A program made the translations under genes and the position numbers. The notes beneath the pieces were generated by a model. It had not been told where the DNA came from, did no database searches, and worked only from the letters and a program-made list of their open reading frames with translations. This document shows, piece by piece, positions 1 through 8,400 of a DNA stretch of 30,505 bases (positions are counted from its first letter, which is position 1; every line of letters begins with the position of its first letter). The DNA lies in NCBI RefSeq assembly GCF_046097595.1, contig NZ_JBJUVG010000015.1, positions 1 through 30,505 of the forward strand, given 5' to 3'. The stretch comes from Peptococcus simiae (lineage in GTDB: Bacteria > Bacillota > Peptococcia > Peptococcales > Peptococcaceae).

Positions 1-17
1 GCTTATTTTTAGAATGT

Positions 18-74
18 CAAGCCGATTTAAAGAAAAAGTTTAGTTTCATTAAACTTTTTCTTTAAATCGGCTTG
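18..74. repeat. 25-bp perfect palindrome (possible bidirectional terminator)
   Basis: Positions 18-42 and 50-74 are perfect reverse complements (25 bp) around a 7-base loop. The outer arms read CAAGCCGATTTAAAG and the inner part is A/T-rich, ending AAAAAGTTTA. It lies 22 bases past the stop of the gene ending at 97, so it may end that transcript. The inner hairpin alone, followed by TTTTTCTTT, would work as an intrinsic terminator in either direction. There is no T-tract beyond the full stem, so a repeat element remains possible. Confidence 0.6.
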
Positions 75-96
75 ATTGGCGTCTTGCTATAGGCTT

Positions 97-1167
97 TTAT
101 AGGGTCAAATCCACTTGGGCAATGTAAAATTGGGTCGGGCTCCGGTTGGAAATTTTTGCCGCCATGCAAATATAGGGGACGGACTTATCCATATCAAAGC
201 CGACAACATAGGCCGGCATCCGGGCACTATCCCGTTCGATTAATTTCTTCGCGTCAAAGACGTCCACAGCCCCGTCATCCCGGATAATGGTCAGGCCACT
301 GCTGGCCGCCAGGACAACGCCCCCTTCGACAGGGGTGATGCTCTTGGGCTCACCGAATTTTTCCAGGGACATGGAGGTCTGCTGGGTCAGGCTGCCATCA
401 GGCTTATAACTAAAGACCCAGATTTTTTTATCGGCCTTGGCCACCAGGTGGATACCCTTCTTCTCATCATAGTAGCCGGTCACGATATCGCGGACAAAGA
501 CCGGACCATTGGTCTGGTCGGTTTGGATGCCTTCCAGCTGGAGGGGTTCCAGCTCGCTAACGAGGCCCCCTTCATCAAGGCTAAACCGCCTTACGGCTGT
601 GTTCGAGGCAAAGGACAGGCCCTTGCGGGTGTGGTCCATGAGAACGGCCTTTTCAAGGACCCGGTGGGAGGCCACGGGGACATTGGAAAGGTCCTTTTTA
701 ATGAGAAATTTTGCATTGGCCTCATCGAAAGTTTCGATTAAAAGAAAGGGGGCCTTGCCGCTGACATTGGTAATAGTACTCGGGCACTGCCAGGACCCCT
801 TGGTTAAGAAGTCTTCCGCCAGGCGCCAGGCCGGCTCCTTCTCCTGCCCCTGTTTTTTATAAATGAACAGGTTGGCGTCATCATAAATATATAAGTGCTT
901 GCTGTCCAATAAACCAAAATTAGAGTAGTCCGGATTGATAAAGGCCTGGTCAGAGTTAAAGGGGACGGCCTTCAGCCGTAAAACGCTCCCGGCCTTGCCC
1001 CGGACCGTTTCAAAGCGGGGCATATCCGCAGCCTGGCTTTTGGCCTCGGGAATATCGCGGGTACCGCCCGGATTCAGTATGACAAAAACACCGGCTGTGA
1101 CCAGCATGGTGACAACAGCGCAAATAATCAGCAGCTGCTTATTTTCTTTCATCCAGTCTTTCCACAT
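97..1167 (-). CDS. Membrane-anchored protein of unknown function
   Basis: I do not recognise this 356-residue protein. A short basic N-terminus (MWKDWMKENKQ) is followed by one hydrophobic segment at about residues 11-31, giving a signal-anchor with the rest outside the membrane. The outer part has many short beta-strand-like stretches, each with paired aromatic or hydrophobic residues (KHLYIYDD, KKIWVFSYKPDG, GLTIIRDDGAVDVFDAK), which resembles a beta-propeller, but I cannot assign a family. The start is set at 1167 because AGGAAGGTG lies just upstream. A start 15 codons earlier (1212) would fall inside the -10 promoter element. It is a single-gene unit between the palindrome at 18-74 and its own promoter, convergent with nothing and unrelated in content to lysC upstream. 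Confidence 0.75.
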   Translation of the reverse strand: MWKDWMKENKQLLIICAVVTMLVTAGVFVILNPGGTRDIPEAKSQAADMPRFETVRGKAGSVLRLKAVPFNSDQAFINPDYSNFGLLDSKHLYIYDDANLFIYKKQGQEKEPAWRLAEDFLTKGSWQCPSTITNVSGKAPFLLIETFDEANAKFLIKKDLSNVPVASHRVLEKAVLMDHTRKGLSFASNTAVRRFSLDEGGLVSELEPLQLEGIQTDQTNGPVFVRDIVTGYYDEKKGIHLVAKADKKIWVFSYKPDGSLTQQTSMSLEKFGEPKSITPVEGGVVLAASSGLTIIRDDGAVDVFDAKKLIERDSARMPAYVVGFDMDKSVPYICMAAKISNRSPTQFYIAQVDLTL

Positions 1168-1202
1168 TTTTTTCACCTTCCTGCACAACAATCCTTGTTG
1201 AC

Positions 1203-1211
1203 AGTATAGCA
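1203..1211 (-). promoter_or_regulatory. Extended -10 promoter for the anchored protein gene
   Basis: Read on the minus strand this is TGCTATACT: an extended -10 (TGn) joined to TATACT, about 35 bases before the start codon at 1167. The -35 region (AAGACG at 17-bp spacing) is poor, as is common with an extended -10. Confidence 0.55.
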
Positions 1212-1262
1212 TTATTTGAAGCGTCCGTCTTAAAATTCGACTGAATTTTCACCTTTATTTAC

Positions 1263-1288
1263 AAAAAAAGGTCCCTTGTCGGGACCCT
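1263..1288 (-). terminator. Intrinsic terminator after lysC
   Basis: On the minus strand GGTCCC-GACAA-GGGACC is followed directly by seven Ts. It starts a few bases after the lysC stop codon and closes the hom-thrB-lysC operon. Confidence 0.9.
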
Positions 1289-1292
1289 TTCC

Positions 1293-2546
1293 TTATTCCT
1301 CAAAGCAGGCGTCATTTTCACCGATGCTATCCAAGCCAAATTCATCATGGAGGGCTTGCATCAGTTTTTCTTTTAGGCCTTCTTCATCGCGGATGATGCA
1401 GGAAATTTTTATTTCCGAGGTGCCGATCATGTCAATGTTGACGCCGTTTTCGTAAAAGACCCGGAACATGCTGGCGGCAATCCCGCGGCCGGTTACCATC
1501 CCGGACCCAACGGCGGAGATTTTCATCACGTTGTCGTCAAAGGAGACGGACTCGTACATGATTTGGTCTTTAAGGCTGTTAATGATCCGCCGGGTCTTTT
1601 TCAGCTCATTTTTGGGGACGGTAAAGGCAATGTCATTTTTGGCATTTTGCACGCCACTCTGGATGATGAGATCTACATTGACATTTTCATCAGCCAAGGC
1701 GGTAAAGATGTCCGCAGCGATACCCGGGCGATCATCCACGCCATAAATGATAATTTCTGCTGTATTTTGGTCACAGGCAATCCCGGTGACGGGATATTCT
1801 TTTTCTAAGGCCTCTTTCTTCACAACCAGAGTCCCTCCTTTTTCTGTTTCATAACTGGAACGCACAGCCAAGGGAACGTCATGGGTCTTCGCCATTTCGA
1901 CAGAACGCGGGTGTAGGACTTTCGCGCCGAGGCTGGCCAGTTCAAGCATCTCATCGTAGGATATTTTGCTGAGTTTAGACGGGTTTTTGACCACCCGGGG
2001 GTCTGCTGTATAGATGCCGTCGACATCGGTGTAAATTTCGCATAGGTCAGCTGAAAGGGCCGCTGCAATAGCCACAGCGGTCGTATCTGACCCGCCCCGG
2101 CCCAGGGTGGTGATTTCATGCTCCTGGGTGCGCCCCTGGAAACCGGCCACAATGATGATCCGGCCGGCACCCAGTTCATCTTTGACCCGGTCCAGGTCAA
2201 TGTACTGAATCCGGGCCTTGGTGTGGGACCGGTCGGTAAAGATCCGCATCTGGCCGCCGGTTAAGGATATGGCGTCATGTCCCAGTTCCTGGAGAGCCAT
2301 AGCCAGGAGGGCAATGGAAATTTGCTCCCCGGTGGAGAGGAGCATATCCATTTCACGCGGAGAAGGGTCTGCAGAAATGCGGGCAGCCCGACTGGTCAAG
2401 TCATCTGTAAATCCGGCTGGTGCTGACACCACGACAATGAGGTCATTGCCAGCTTCGGCGGTTTGGGCCACATGCTCGGCTACAGATTTAATTCGGTCTG
2501 TGTCCTTCACTGAGGTCCCGCCATATTTTTGAACAATTAGGGCCAT
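1293..2546 (-). CDS. lysC: Aspartate kinase
   Basis: Phosphorylates L-aspartate, the first step of lysine, threonine and methionine synthesis; cytosolic. The 417-residue protein begins ALIVQKYGGTSV, the aspartokinase substrate and nucleotide signature, continues with the amino-acid kinase fold (GFQGRTQEHEITTLGRGGSDTTAVAIAAAL, shown in part: TTLGRGGSDTTAVA), and ends with two ACT domains from about residue 265, so allosteric control by lysine and/or threonine is expected from the family. Length is typical of the monofunctional enzyme. ATG at 2546 has GGAGATGG upstream; the first 10 bases overlap the end of thrB, implying translational coupling. Last gene of the ACT-hom-thrB-lysC operon, directly before a terminator. 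Aspartate semialdehyde dehydrogenase and threonine synthase are not in the window. Confidence 0.96.
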   Translation of the reverse strand: MALIVQKYGGTSVKDTDRIKSVAEHVAQTAEAGNDLIVVVSAPAGFTDDLTSRAARISADPSPREMDMLLSTGEQISIALLAMALQELGHDAISLTGGQMRIFTDRSHTKARIQYIDLDRVKDELGAGRIIIVAGFQGRTQEHEITTLGRGGSDTTAVAIAAALSADLCEIYTDVDGIYTADPRVVKNPSKLSKISYDEMLELASLGAKVLHPRSVEMAKTHDVPLAVRSSYETEKGGTLVVKKEALEKEYPVTGIACDQNTAEIIIYGVDDRPGIAADIFTALADENVNVDLIIQSGVQNAKNDIAFTVPKNELKKTRRIINSLKDQIMYESVSFDDNVMKISAVGSGMVTGRGIAASMFRVFYENGVNIDMIGTSEIKISCIIRDEEGLKEKLMQALHDEFGLDSIGENDACFEE

Positions 2547-3469
2547 AATACCATCTCCGTTTCCTTGTCATCTATCAAGTGCACTCCTCGGCCCACAATC
2601 GGTAGGGCTAAGGCGCGCAGGGAAATATCTTGACTGGCTGCCCATTCAATGAGGGGCGCCGTATCAATGGGCTGGTCGGATAAGACCAGGACCGTGCTGC
2701 CGGCACCGCTGACCGGGGCCGCTAAGGCGCCGGCTTCCAGGACCATTTGCCGCAATTCAGCCATGCCGGGCATCAGGGGGAGCCGGTAGGGCTCGTGCAT
2801 CCGGTCTTTCAGCGCTTCCTTGAGCAGGTCTAACTTACCGCTCATAAAGGCGGCTACCGCCAGGCCGTAGTGGCTCAGGCTATAGACGGCGTCTGCCCGG
2901 GAGTAGCTGTCAGGCATGACCTGCCGGGCCTTGGCGGTGGCCAGGGCATAGTCGGGAATGAGGACGGTCGCCGTCAGGCCTTCGGGTGGGGTGATCTTAT
3001 GCCAGTAGACCCGGGACTGGCTGTCTTGGCAGCCCAGGCAAATCCCTCCTAAAATCGCCGGCAGGACGTTATCCGGATGACCATCCATTGCTGTCGCTAG
3101 GCTGATGGCCTCCCGGGTTGACAGGGGCTGGCCGCTGACCATATGGGCTGCAGCAATCCCGGCCACAATAGCGGCCGAACTGGACCCAATGCCACGGGCA
3201 AAAGGAATGCGGTTGAGGCATTCCAGCCGGGCCCCGGGCACGGCCTTATGGAGCCGGGCAAAGGTCCGGCGGTAGGCATCAATGATAAGATTGTTATGGG
3301 GGTCTACCTGGCCGACGCCTTCCCCGGACACCTCTACAAGGATTTCAGCGGACCGGGTCGGGGTTACCTTTAATTCATTGTAAAGGCCCAGGGCCAGGCC
3401 GGCCGCATCAAAGCCGGGGCCTAGGTTGGCGCTGGTACCGGGAATCCGCAGGTGAAATGACCCGCTCAT
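2537..3469 (-). CDS. thrB: Homoserine kinase
   Basis: Phosphorylates homoserine to O-phosphohomoserine, the penultimate step to threonine. The 310-residue protein is a GHMP-family kinase: the N-terminal RIPGTSANLGPGFDAAGLAL motif, the glycine/serine-rich ATP loop FARGIGSSSAAIVAGIAAA at about residues 90-108, and a C-terminal PVSGAGSTVLVL motif. Length is normal for bacterial ThrB. Its ATG overlaps the hom stop as ATGA (GGTGAT upstream serves as ribosome site), and its 3' end overlaps lysC by 10 bases, so the three genes are translationally coupled. Confidence 0.95.
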   Translation of the reverse strand: MSGSFHLRIPGTSANLGPGFDAAGLALGLYNELKVTPTRSAEILVEVSGEGVGQVDPHNNLIIDAYRRTFARLHKAVPGARLECLNRIPFARGIGSSSAAIVAGIAAAHMVSGQPLSTREAISLATAMDGHPDNVLPAILGGICLGCQDSQSRVYWHKITPPEGLTATVLIPDYALATAKARQVMPDSYSRADAVYSLSHYGLAVAAFMSGKLDLLKEALKDRMHEPYRLPLMPGMAELRQMVLEAGALAAPVSGAGSTVLVLSDQPIDTAPLIEWAASQDISLRALALPIVGRGVHLIDDKETEMVLWP

Positions 3470-4764
3470 CGGATATCACCATAGACCCGGATGACACTTT
3501 CCACCTTTTCCACTACCTCTGTATTGCAGATGGCGTCCAGGGCCTGGCGGAAGTTCCGTTCCTTGACGCTGTGGGTAATGATGACCAGGTCAGCCAGGTC
3601 GTGGGCGGACAGGGTTTCCTGGACCACCTGGGCAATGCTCACATTGGCATCACCGAAGGCTTGCCCGATTTGGGCCAGGACCCCACTGCTGTCCTTGACC
3701 GTCAGGCGGACAAAGAAGGGGTTTTCCACTTCATCAATGGGGAGGAAGCAGCAGGATTCATAGGTACTGTCCCCTAACCGCCCTTCACAGCCACAGACGA
3801 TATTTCTGGAAATATCGATGATATCCCCGACGACAGCGCTGGCCGTCGGCAACTTGCCGGCGCCCCGACCATAAAACATGGCTTCATCTACAGCATCACC
3901 GCGGACAAAGGCGGCATTAAAGCTGTCATTAACGCTGGCTAAGGGGTGACGTTTATCAATAAGGGCCGGGTAGACCCGGAGAGCAACGCCCTCGGCCTGC
4001 TTATTGGCAATGCCTAAGAGCTTGATGACATAGCCAAAGCGGGCTGCATAAGCGATATCTACAGCGGTCACCTTGGTAATCCCTTCGATGTAGACATCAT
4101 CAAAGACGGCCGGGCAATGAAAGGCTAAGTTGGCCAGGATGGCCACCTTACGGCCGGCATCCAAGCCTTCGACGTCAGCCGTCGGATCGGCTTCAGCATA
4201 GCCCAAGCGGGTTGCTTCCGCCAGGGCCTGGTCATAACTCCAACCTTCTTCCGCCATTTTAGACAGGATATAGTTGGTCGTCCCATTCATAATCCCAACG
4301 ATTTCTTCAATATGGTTGGCGGAAAGGCCTTCCATTAAGGGGTGGACAATGGGAATGGCCCCCATGGCTGCCGCTTCAAACATAAAGTCCTTACCGGCTT
4401 TGGCAGCCGCAGCGTAAATTTCCCGGCCGGCCACAGCAATGAGGTCTTTATTGGCGCTGACGACACTCTTACCCGCAGCCAGGGCCTTTAAAATATATGT
4501 TTTGGCCGGTTCAAGGCCACCAATGAGTTCCACAACGATATCAATGTCCTCATCAGCTAAAATCTGATCAATATCATCAGTCAGTTGGACCTGGTCCGGA
4601 ATCTGCTCCCGGTACTTGGCCGGATGGCGGACCAGGACGGTTTTGACCACCAGGTCTGCCCCTACCTTATGAGCAAACTGCTCCCTTTGGCGATTCATGA
4701 TCACCTCAAAGGTGCCACTGCCAACTGTCCCAAAACCCAAAAGGGCCACTTGAATCGTTTTCAT
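3466..4764 (-). CDS. hom: Homoserine dehydrogenase with C-terminal ACT domain
   Basis: Reduces aspartate semialdehyde to homoserine using NAD(P)H. The 432-residue protein has the Rossmann motif GFGTVGSGTFEVI near its start, the central catalytic region (GIMNGTTNYILSKM, GYAEADPTADVEGLDAGRK in adjacent stretches), and an ACT domain from about residue 350 (SSGVLAQIGQAFGDANVSI), the usual seat of threonine feedback inhibition. The start at 4764 (MKTIQVALLG) is chosen because AGGA lies 8 bases upstream; a GTG five codons earlier would overlap the stop of the preceding ACT gene by one base and contain this ribosome site. It sits between the ACT regulator and thrB in one operon. Confidence 0.95.
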   Translation of the reverse strand: MKTIQVALLGFGTVGSGTFEVIMNRQREQFAHKVGADLVVKTVLVRHPAKYREQIPDQVQLTDDIDQILADEDIDIVVELIGGLEPAKTYILKALAAGKSVVSANKDLIAVAGREIYAAAAKAGKDFMFEAAAMGAIPIVHPLMEGLSANHIEEIVGIMNGTTNYILSKMAEEGWSYDQALAEATRLGYAEADPTADVEGLDAGRKVAILANLAFHCPAVFDDVYIEGITKVTAVDIAYAARFGYVIKLLGIANKQAEGVALRVYPALIDKRHPLASVNDSFNAAFVRGDAVDEAMFYGRGAGKLPTASAVVGDIIDISRNIVCGCEGRLGDSTYESCCFLPIDEVENPFFVRLTVKDSSGVLAQIGQAFGDANVSIAQVVQETLSAHDLADLVIITHSVKERNFRQALDAICNTEVVEKVESVIRVYGDIR

Positions 4765-4778
4765 ATAACCCGTCCTCA

Positions 4779-5234
4779 CTATAAATTATTTTGTCCGACC
4801 AGCTCAACGCTTAAGACCCGGTCTACTGCATACAGGGCCTCCAGCAGGTCTTCCAGGTGAATCGCCCCGTCTTCAGACTCAAAACTGATGGTCACCCGAG
4901 CAATCCCCTGAGTCGGAATTCCTTGGTTAATAGTTAGTACGCTGGCCCCGCTTTGGGCCAGGACATTTAAGCAAGCGGATAGCACGCCGGTATGGTTTTC
5001 TAAATTAATCTGCAGGGTGATGATGCGTTCTTTAATGGCTTCATAAAAAGGGAAGATGCCGTCACGATACTTGTAAAAGGCGCTACGGCTAATGCCTACC
5101 TGTTTAACCGCTTCATTAATGGTTAAGACCGGGTATTTGGCCAGCAATTCTTTGGTCTGAGCCGTTTTTAAAATGGCTTCCGGTAAGATACGCTCATCAA
5201 CAATATACCGTTTGTTTGATAAATTCTCTTTCAT
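4779..5234 (-). CDS. UPF0735-type ACT domain protein, putative amino-acid-sensing regulator
   Basis: A 151-residue protein of the UPF0735 family (PheB/YszB-like). The N-terminus (RYIVDERILPEAILKTAQTKELL) leads to a helix-turn-helix-like stretch at about residues 36-58 (INEAVKQVGISRSAFYKYRD), followed by a C-terminal ACT domain from about residue 70 (ITLQINLENHTGVLSACLNV; VLTINQGIPTQG). Family members often lie beside aromatic or aspartate-family amino-acid genes and are presumed regulators, but the biochemical role is not established. Here it is the first gene of the hom-thrB-lysC operon, directly behind a strong promoter with an operator-like dyad; autoregulation in response to threonine or a related amino acid is an inference. 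ATG at 5234 is preceded by GAGAGGGA. Confidence 0.85.
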   Translation of the reverse strand: MKENLSNKRYIVDERILPEAILKTAQTKELLAKYPVLTINEAVKQVGISRSAFYKYRDGIFPFYEAIKERIITLQINLENHTGVLSACLNVLAQSGASVLTINQGIPTQGIARVTISFESEDGAIHLEDLLEALYAVDRVLSVELVGQNNL

Positions 5235-5278
5235 ATATGGTCCCTCTCAGTCTACCTGATATGGATTTCTTTCCGTGG

Positions 5279-5299
5279 CAAATAGATGGTATCTATTTG
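5279..5299. promoter_or_regulatory. Operator-like dyad over the -10 element
   Basis: CAAATAGAT-GGT-ATCTATTTG is a perfect 9-bp dyad with a 3-bp centre. It covers the -10 element of the ACT-hom-thrB-lysC promoter, so a bound protein would block RNA polymerase. The likely ligand is unknown; the HTH-ACT protein encoded just downstream is a natural candidate. Confidence 0.6.
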
Positions 5300-5314
5300 T
5301 CGCAAACTTGTCAA
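5286..5314 (-). promoter_or_regulatory. Promoter of the ACT-hom-thrB-lysC operon
   Basis: On the minus strand: perfect -35 TTGACA (5309-5314), 17-bp spacer, -10 TACCAT (5286-5291, four of six consensus bases). It lies about 52 bases before the start codon, leaving no room for a large leader riboswitch or T-box. Confidence 0.75.
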
Positions 5315-5363
5315 CTGCCTAGGTTCATTTTTAAGAAAAAAGTCCATCAGATAGGCATATAGC

Positions 5364-5395
5364 AAAAAAGAAAGGCCAGAAAACCGACCTTTCTT
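5364..5395 (-). terminator. Intrinsic terminator after purL
   Basis: On the minus strand AAGAAAGG pairs with CCTTTCTT around an imperfect 12-base middle, followed by TTTTTT. It begins about 15 bases after the purL stop and ends the 12-kb pur operon just before the promoter of the hom operon. Confidence 0.8.
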
Positions 5396-5410
5396 CACAG
5401 CCTTGTAGGC

Positions 5411-8400
5411 TTATTCTGTAAAGTACCGGACGCCGCTTTCAAAGATGCGCTGATCTTTTTCGCCGGGAATATTTTTGGCAATATGGGCGCCAATCCGTTC
5501 GCTGTGCCCCATCTTACCCAGGATCCGTCCATCGGCGGACATGAGCCCTTCAATGGCGTAATTGCCCCCGTTGGGGTTGTAGGCAATATCCATCTGGGGC
5601 AGGCCCTGGGCATCACAGTACTGGCTGACCACCTGGCCATTTTGGACCAGGGCCTCTAGCCGGTCCGGGCTGGCCATGAAGCGACCTTCCCCATGAGAAA
5701 TAGGAATGGCATGGACATCGCCCGGTTCTACCCCCTGGAGCCAGGGGGATTGGTTGGAAACAATCCGGGTATGGACATACCGGCTCTGGTGGCGGCCAAT
5801 GGCGTTAAAGGTCAGGGTGCAGTCGTTATCTGCTGCCGGGGTAATCTTACCATGGGGCAGGAGGCCTAACTTGACCAGGGCCTGGAAGCCGTTGCAAATG
5901 CCCAATAAGAGGCCATCCTGGTCATTTAAGAACCGGTCCAGGGCTTCAGTCAGCCGGGCTTCCCGGAAGAAGGCAGCGATGTACTTGCCGCTGCCATCGG
6001 GCTCATCCCCAAAGGAGAAGCCGCCGGGGAAGACCAGCATTTGGGCCTGGCGGATGGCGGCTTCCATCCGCTTGACAGCATCTTCCAGGAGGGCCTGGGT
6101 CAAGTTGGCGACAACCACCGTCTCTACCTCTGCCCCGGCCCGGGCCAGGGCCCGGGCGGTATCATATTCACAGTTGGTACCCGGGAAGACCGGCACGATG
6201 GCCCGGGGCTTGGTTAGGGCCGGAATCTTCCGCTTGAGCAGGGACCGGTTCGCTGCCTGTAAAACCGGCGCTTCCCCGGACTGCTTGGCGTGAATCGGGT
6301 AGACCGCTGTGAGGGTCTCCTGCCACTCGGCGCAAAGGCCGGCCAGGGCCAGGGAGGCATCCGGCAGTTGGATGGCAAAGTCAGCGATGGTTTGACCGAT
6401 GACCTGGGCCCGGTCGAAGGGCTTGGCCAGTTCAACGATGATGCTGCCAACGGCGGCTGCCTCGGCCAGGCCTTGCCCTTCTGCCGTTAAGCTTAGGCCA
6501 AGGCCATTGCCCAGGGCCATCTTAAAGAGCCCTTCAGCGGCGCCACCCCGGCTGATGGCCCAGGCAGCTACAATACTGCCATCGGCCACAGCCTCTTCAT
6601 AAGCAGCCCAGGCATCCCGGAAGGCCTCCCGGTCAATCCGCCCCTCTTTGCGGGGAAGGGTGAAAATGGCCAGGTCATGGCCCGGGGCCTTGAGCTCAGG
6701 GCTAATGACCCGGTTGGCGTCACTGATGGCCGTGGCAAAGGCCACCAGGGTCGGCGGCACATCCAAGTCTTCAAAGCTCCCACTCATGGAGTCCTTACCG
6801 CCGATGGCCGGTACGCTCATATCATACTGGGCCATCAGGGCACCGAGAACGGCCTGGAAGGGCTGGCCCCAACGGTCGGGGTCATTTCTCAGACTGTGGA
6901 AATACTCCTGAAGGGAGAGGTAAATGTTCCGGTTTGTCGTCCCGGTGGCGATGACCTTGGTCACCGCCTCTACCACGGCCTCATAGGCCCCCTGGTAGGG
7001 GTCGGCGCTCATGGCATAGGGGTCAAAGCCATAGGCAAAGAGGCTGGTGGTATCAGTGGTCCCCTGGAGGACCGGAATTTTCCCGGCCATCGTCTGGATG
7101 GGGGTCAGCTGGTGCTTGCCCCCGAGGGGGAAGAGAACCGTTCCGGCTCCTATGCTGGCGTCAAATTGTTCAGTGAGGCCAATTTTACCACAGGTATTGA
7201 GGTTCTCTGCCACCTGACGAATCTGGTCCGCCAAGGGCTGGACTGCCTGGGCCCGGTCGGCTAAGGGGGCCACCCGGACGGTCATTTCCTTCGGGGCACC
7301 GGCTGAGTCAACAAAGGCCCTGGACAGATCGACAATCTTATCTCCCCGCCATTCTAAAACGAGCCGGGGGTCAGCTGTAATTTCAGCGACAATGGTAGCC
7401 TCCAGGTTTTCCGCCTGGCAGGCCTTTTCAAACATGGGCCAATCAGCCCGGTCAATGACACAGGCCATCCGTTCCTGGGATTCAGAGATGGCCAGCTCGG
7501 TGCCGTTGAGGCCCTCGTATTTTTTAGGGACTGCGTCTAGGTTGACATGGACCCCATCGGCCAGTTCGCCAATGGCCACAGAAACGCCACCGGCGCCGAA
7601 GTCATTGCAGCGCAAAATGGCCCGGGCCACTTCCGGCTGGCGGAAGAGGCGCTGGATTTTGCGTTCTTCAACAGGGTTCCCCTTTTGGACCTCTGCACCG
7701 GAAGTTTCCAGGGATTCCTCGGTATGGGTCTTAGAAGACCCGGTCGCACCGCCGCACCCATCGCGGCCGGTCCGGCCGCCGATAAGGACGACGATATTGC
7801 CCGGCTCCGGTACCTTCCGAACCACTTGGTCAGCCGGGGCTGCCGCAACGACTGCCCCTACCTCCATCCGCTTGGCTTCATAGCCCGGGTGGTAGACCTC
7901 GTCCACCAGGCCTGTCGCCAGGCCGATTTGATTGCCATAAGAGGAAAAACCATCGGCCGCGAGCCGGCAAATCCGGCTTTGGGGGAGTTTCCCCGGCAGG
8001 GTGTCGGCCAGGGGCTTGCGGGGATCGGCTGCCCCGGTTAAGCGCAGGCTTTGGTAGACATAGCTCCGGCCACTTAAGGGGTCCCGGATGGCGCCCCCCA
8101 GACAGGTGGCTGCCCCACCGAAAGGTTCGATTTCCGTCGGGTGGTTATGGGTTTCATTCTTGAACATATACAGCCAGGGCTCGGTGCCCTGGTCGGTTTC
8201 CACATTCATCTTGACCGAACAGGCGTTGATTTCTTCGCTTTCATCCAGGTGCTGGACCAGCTGGTGCTTTTTCAGGTACTTGCTGGCCAGGGTCCCCATA
8301 TCCATCAGGGTGACGGGACGGGCGGCTTCCTTGTCGCCATAGACGTCCTTCCGCATGGCCCGGTAGCTGGTATAGGCGGCCTGGACATCCGGGCGTTGAA

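Noticed and set aside
5706..7883. Long open frames on the plus strand opposite purL
   Set aside because: They mirror the GC-rich codons of purL, are rich in Arg, Pro and Ser, and have no start signals or family resemblance.
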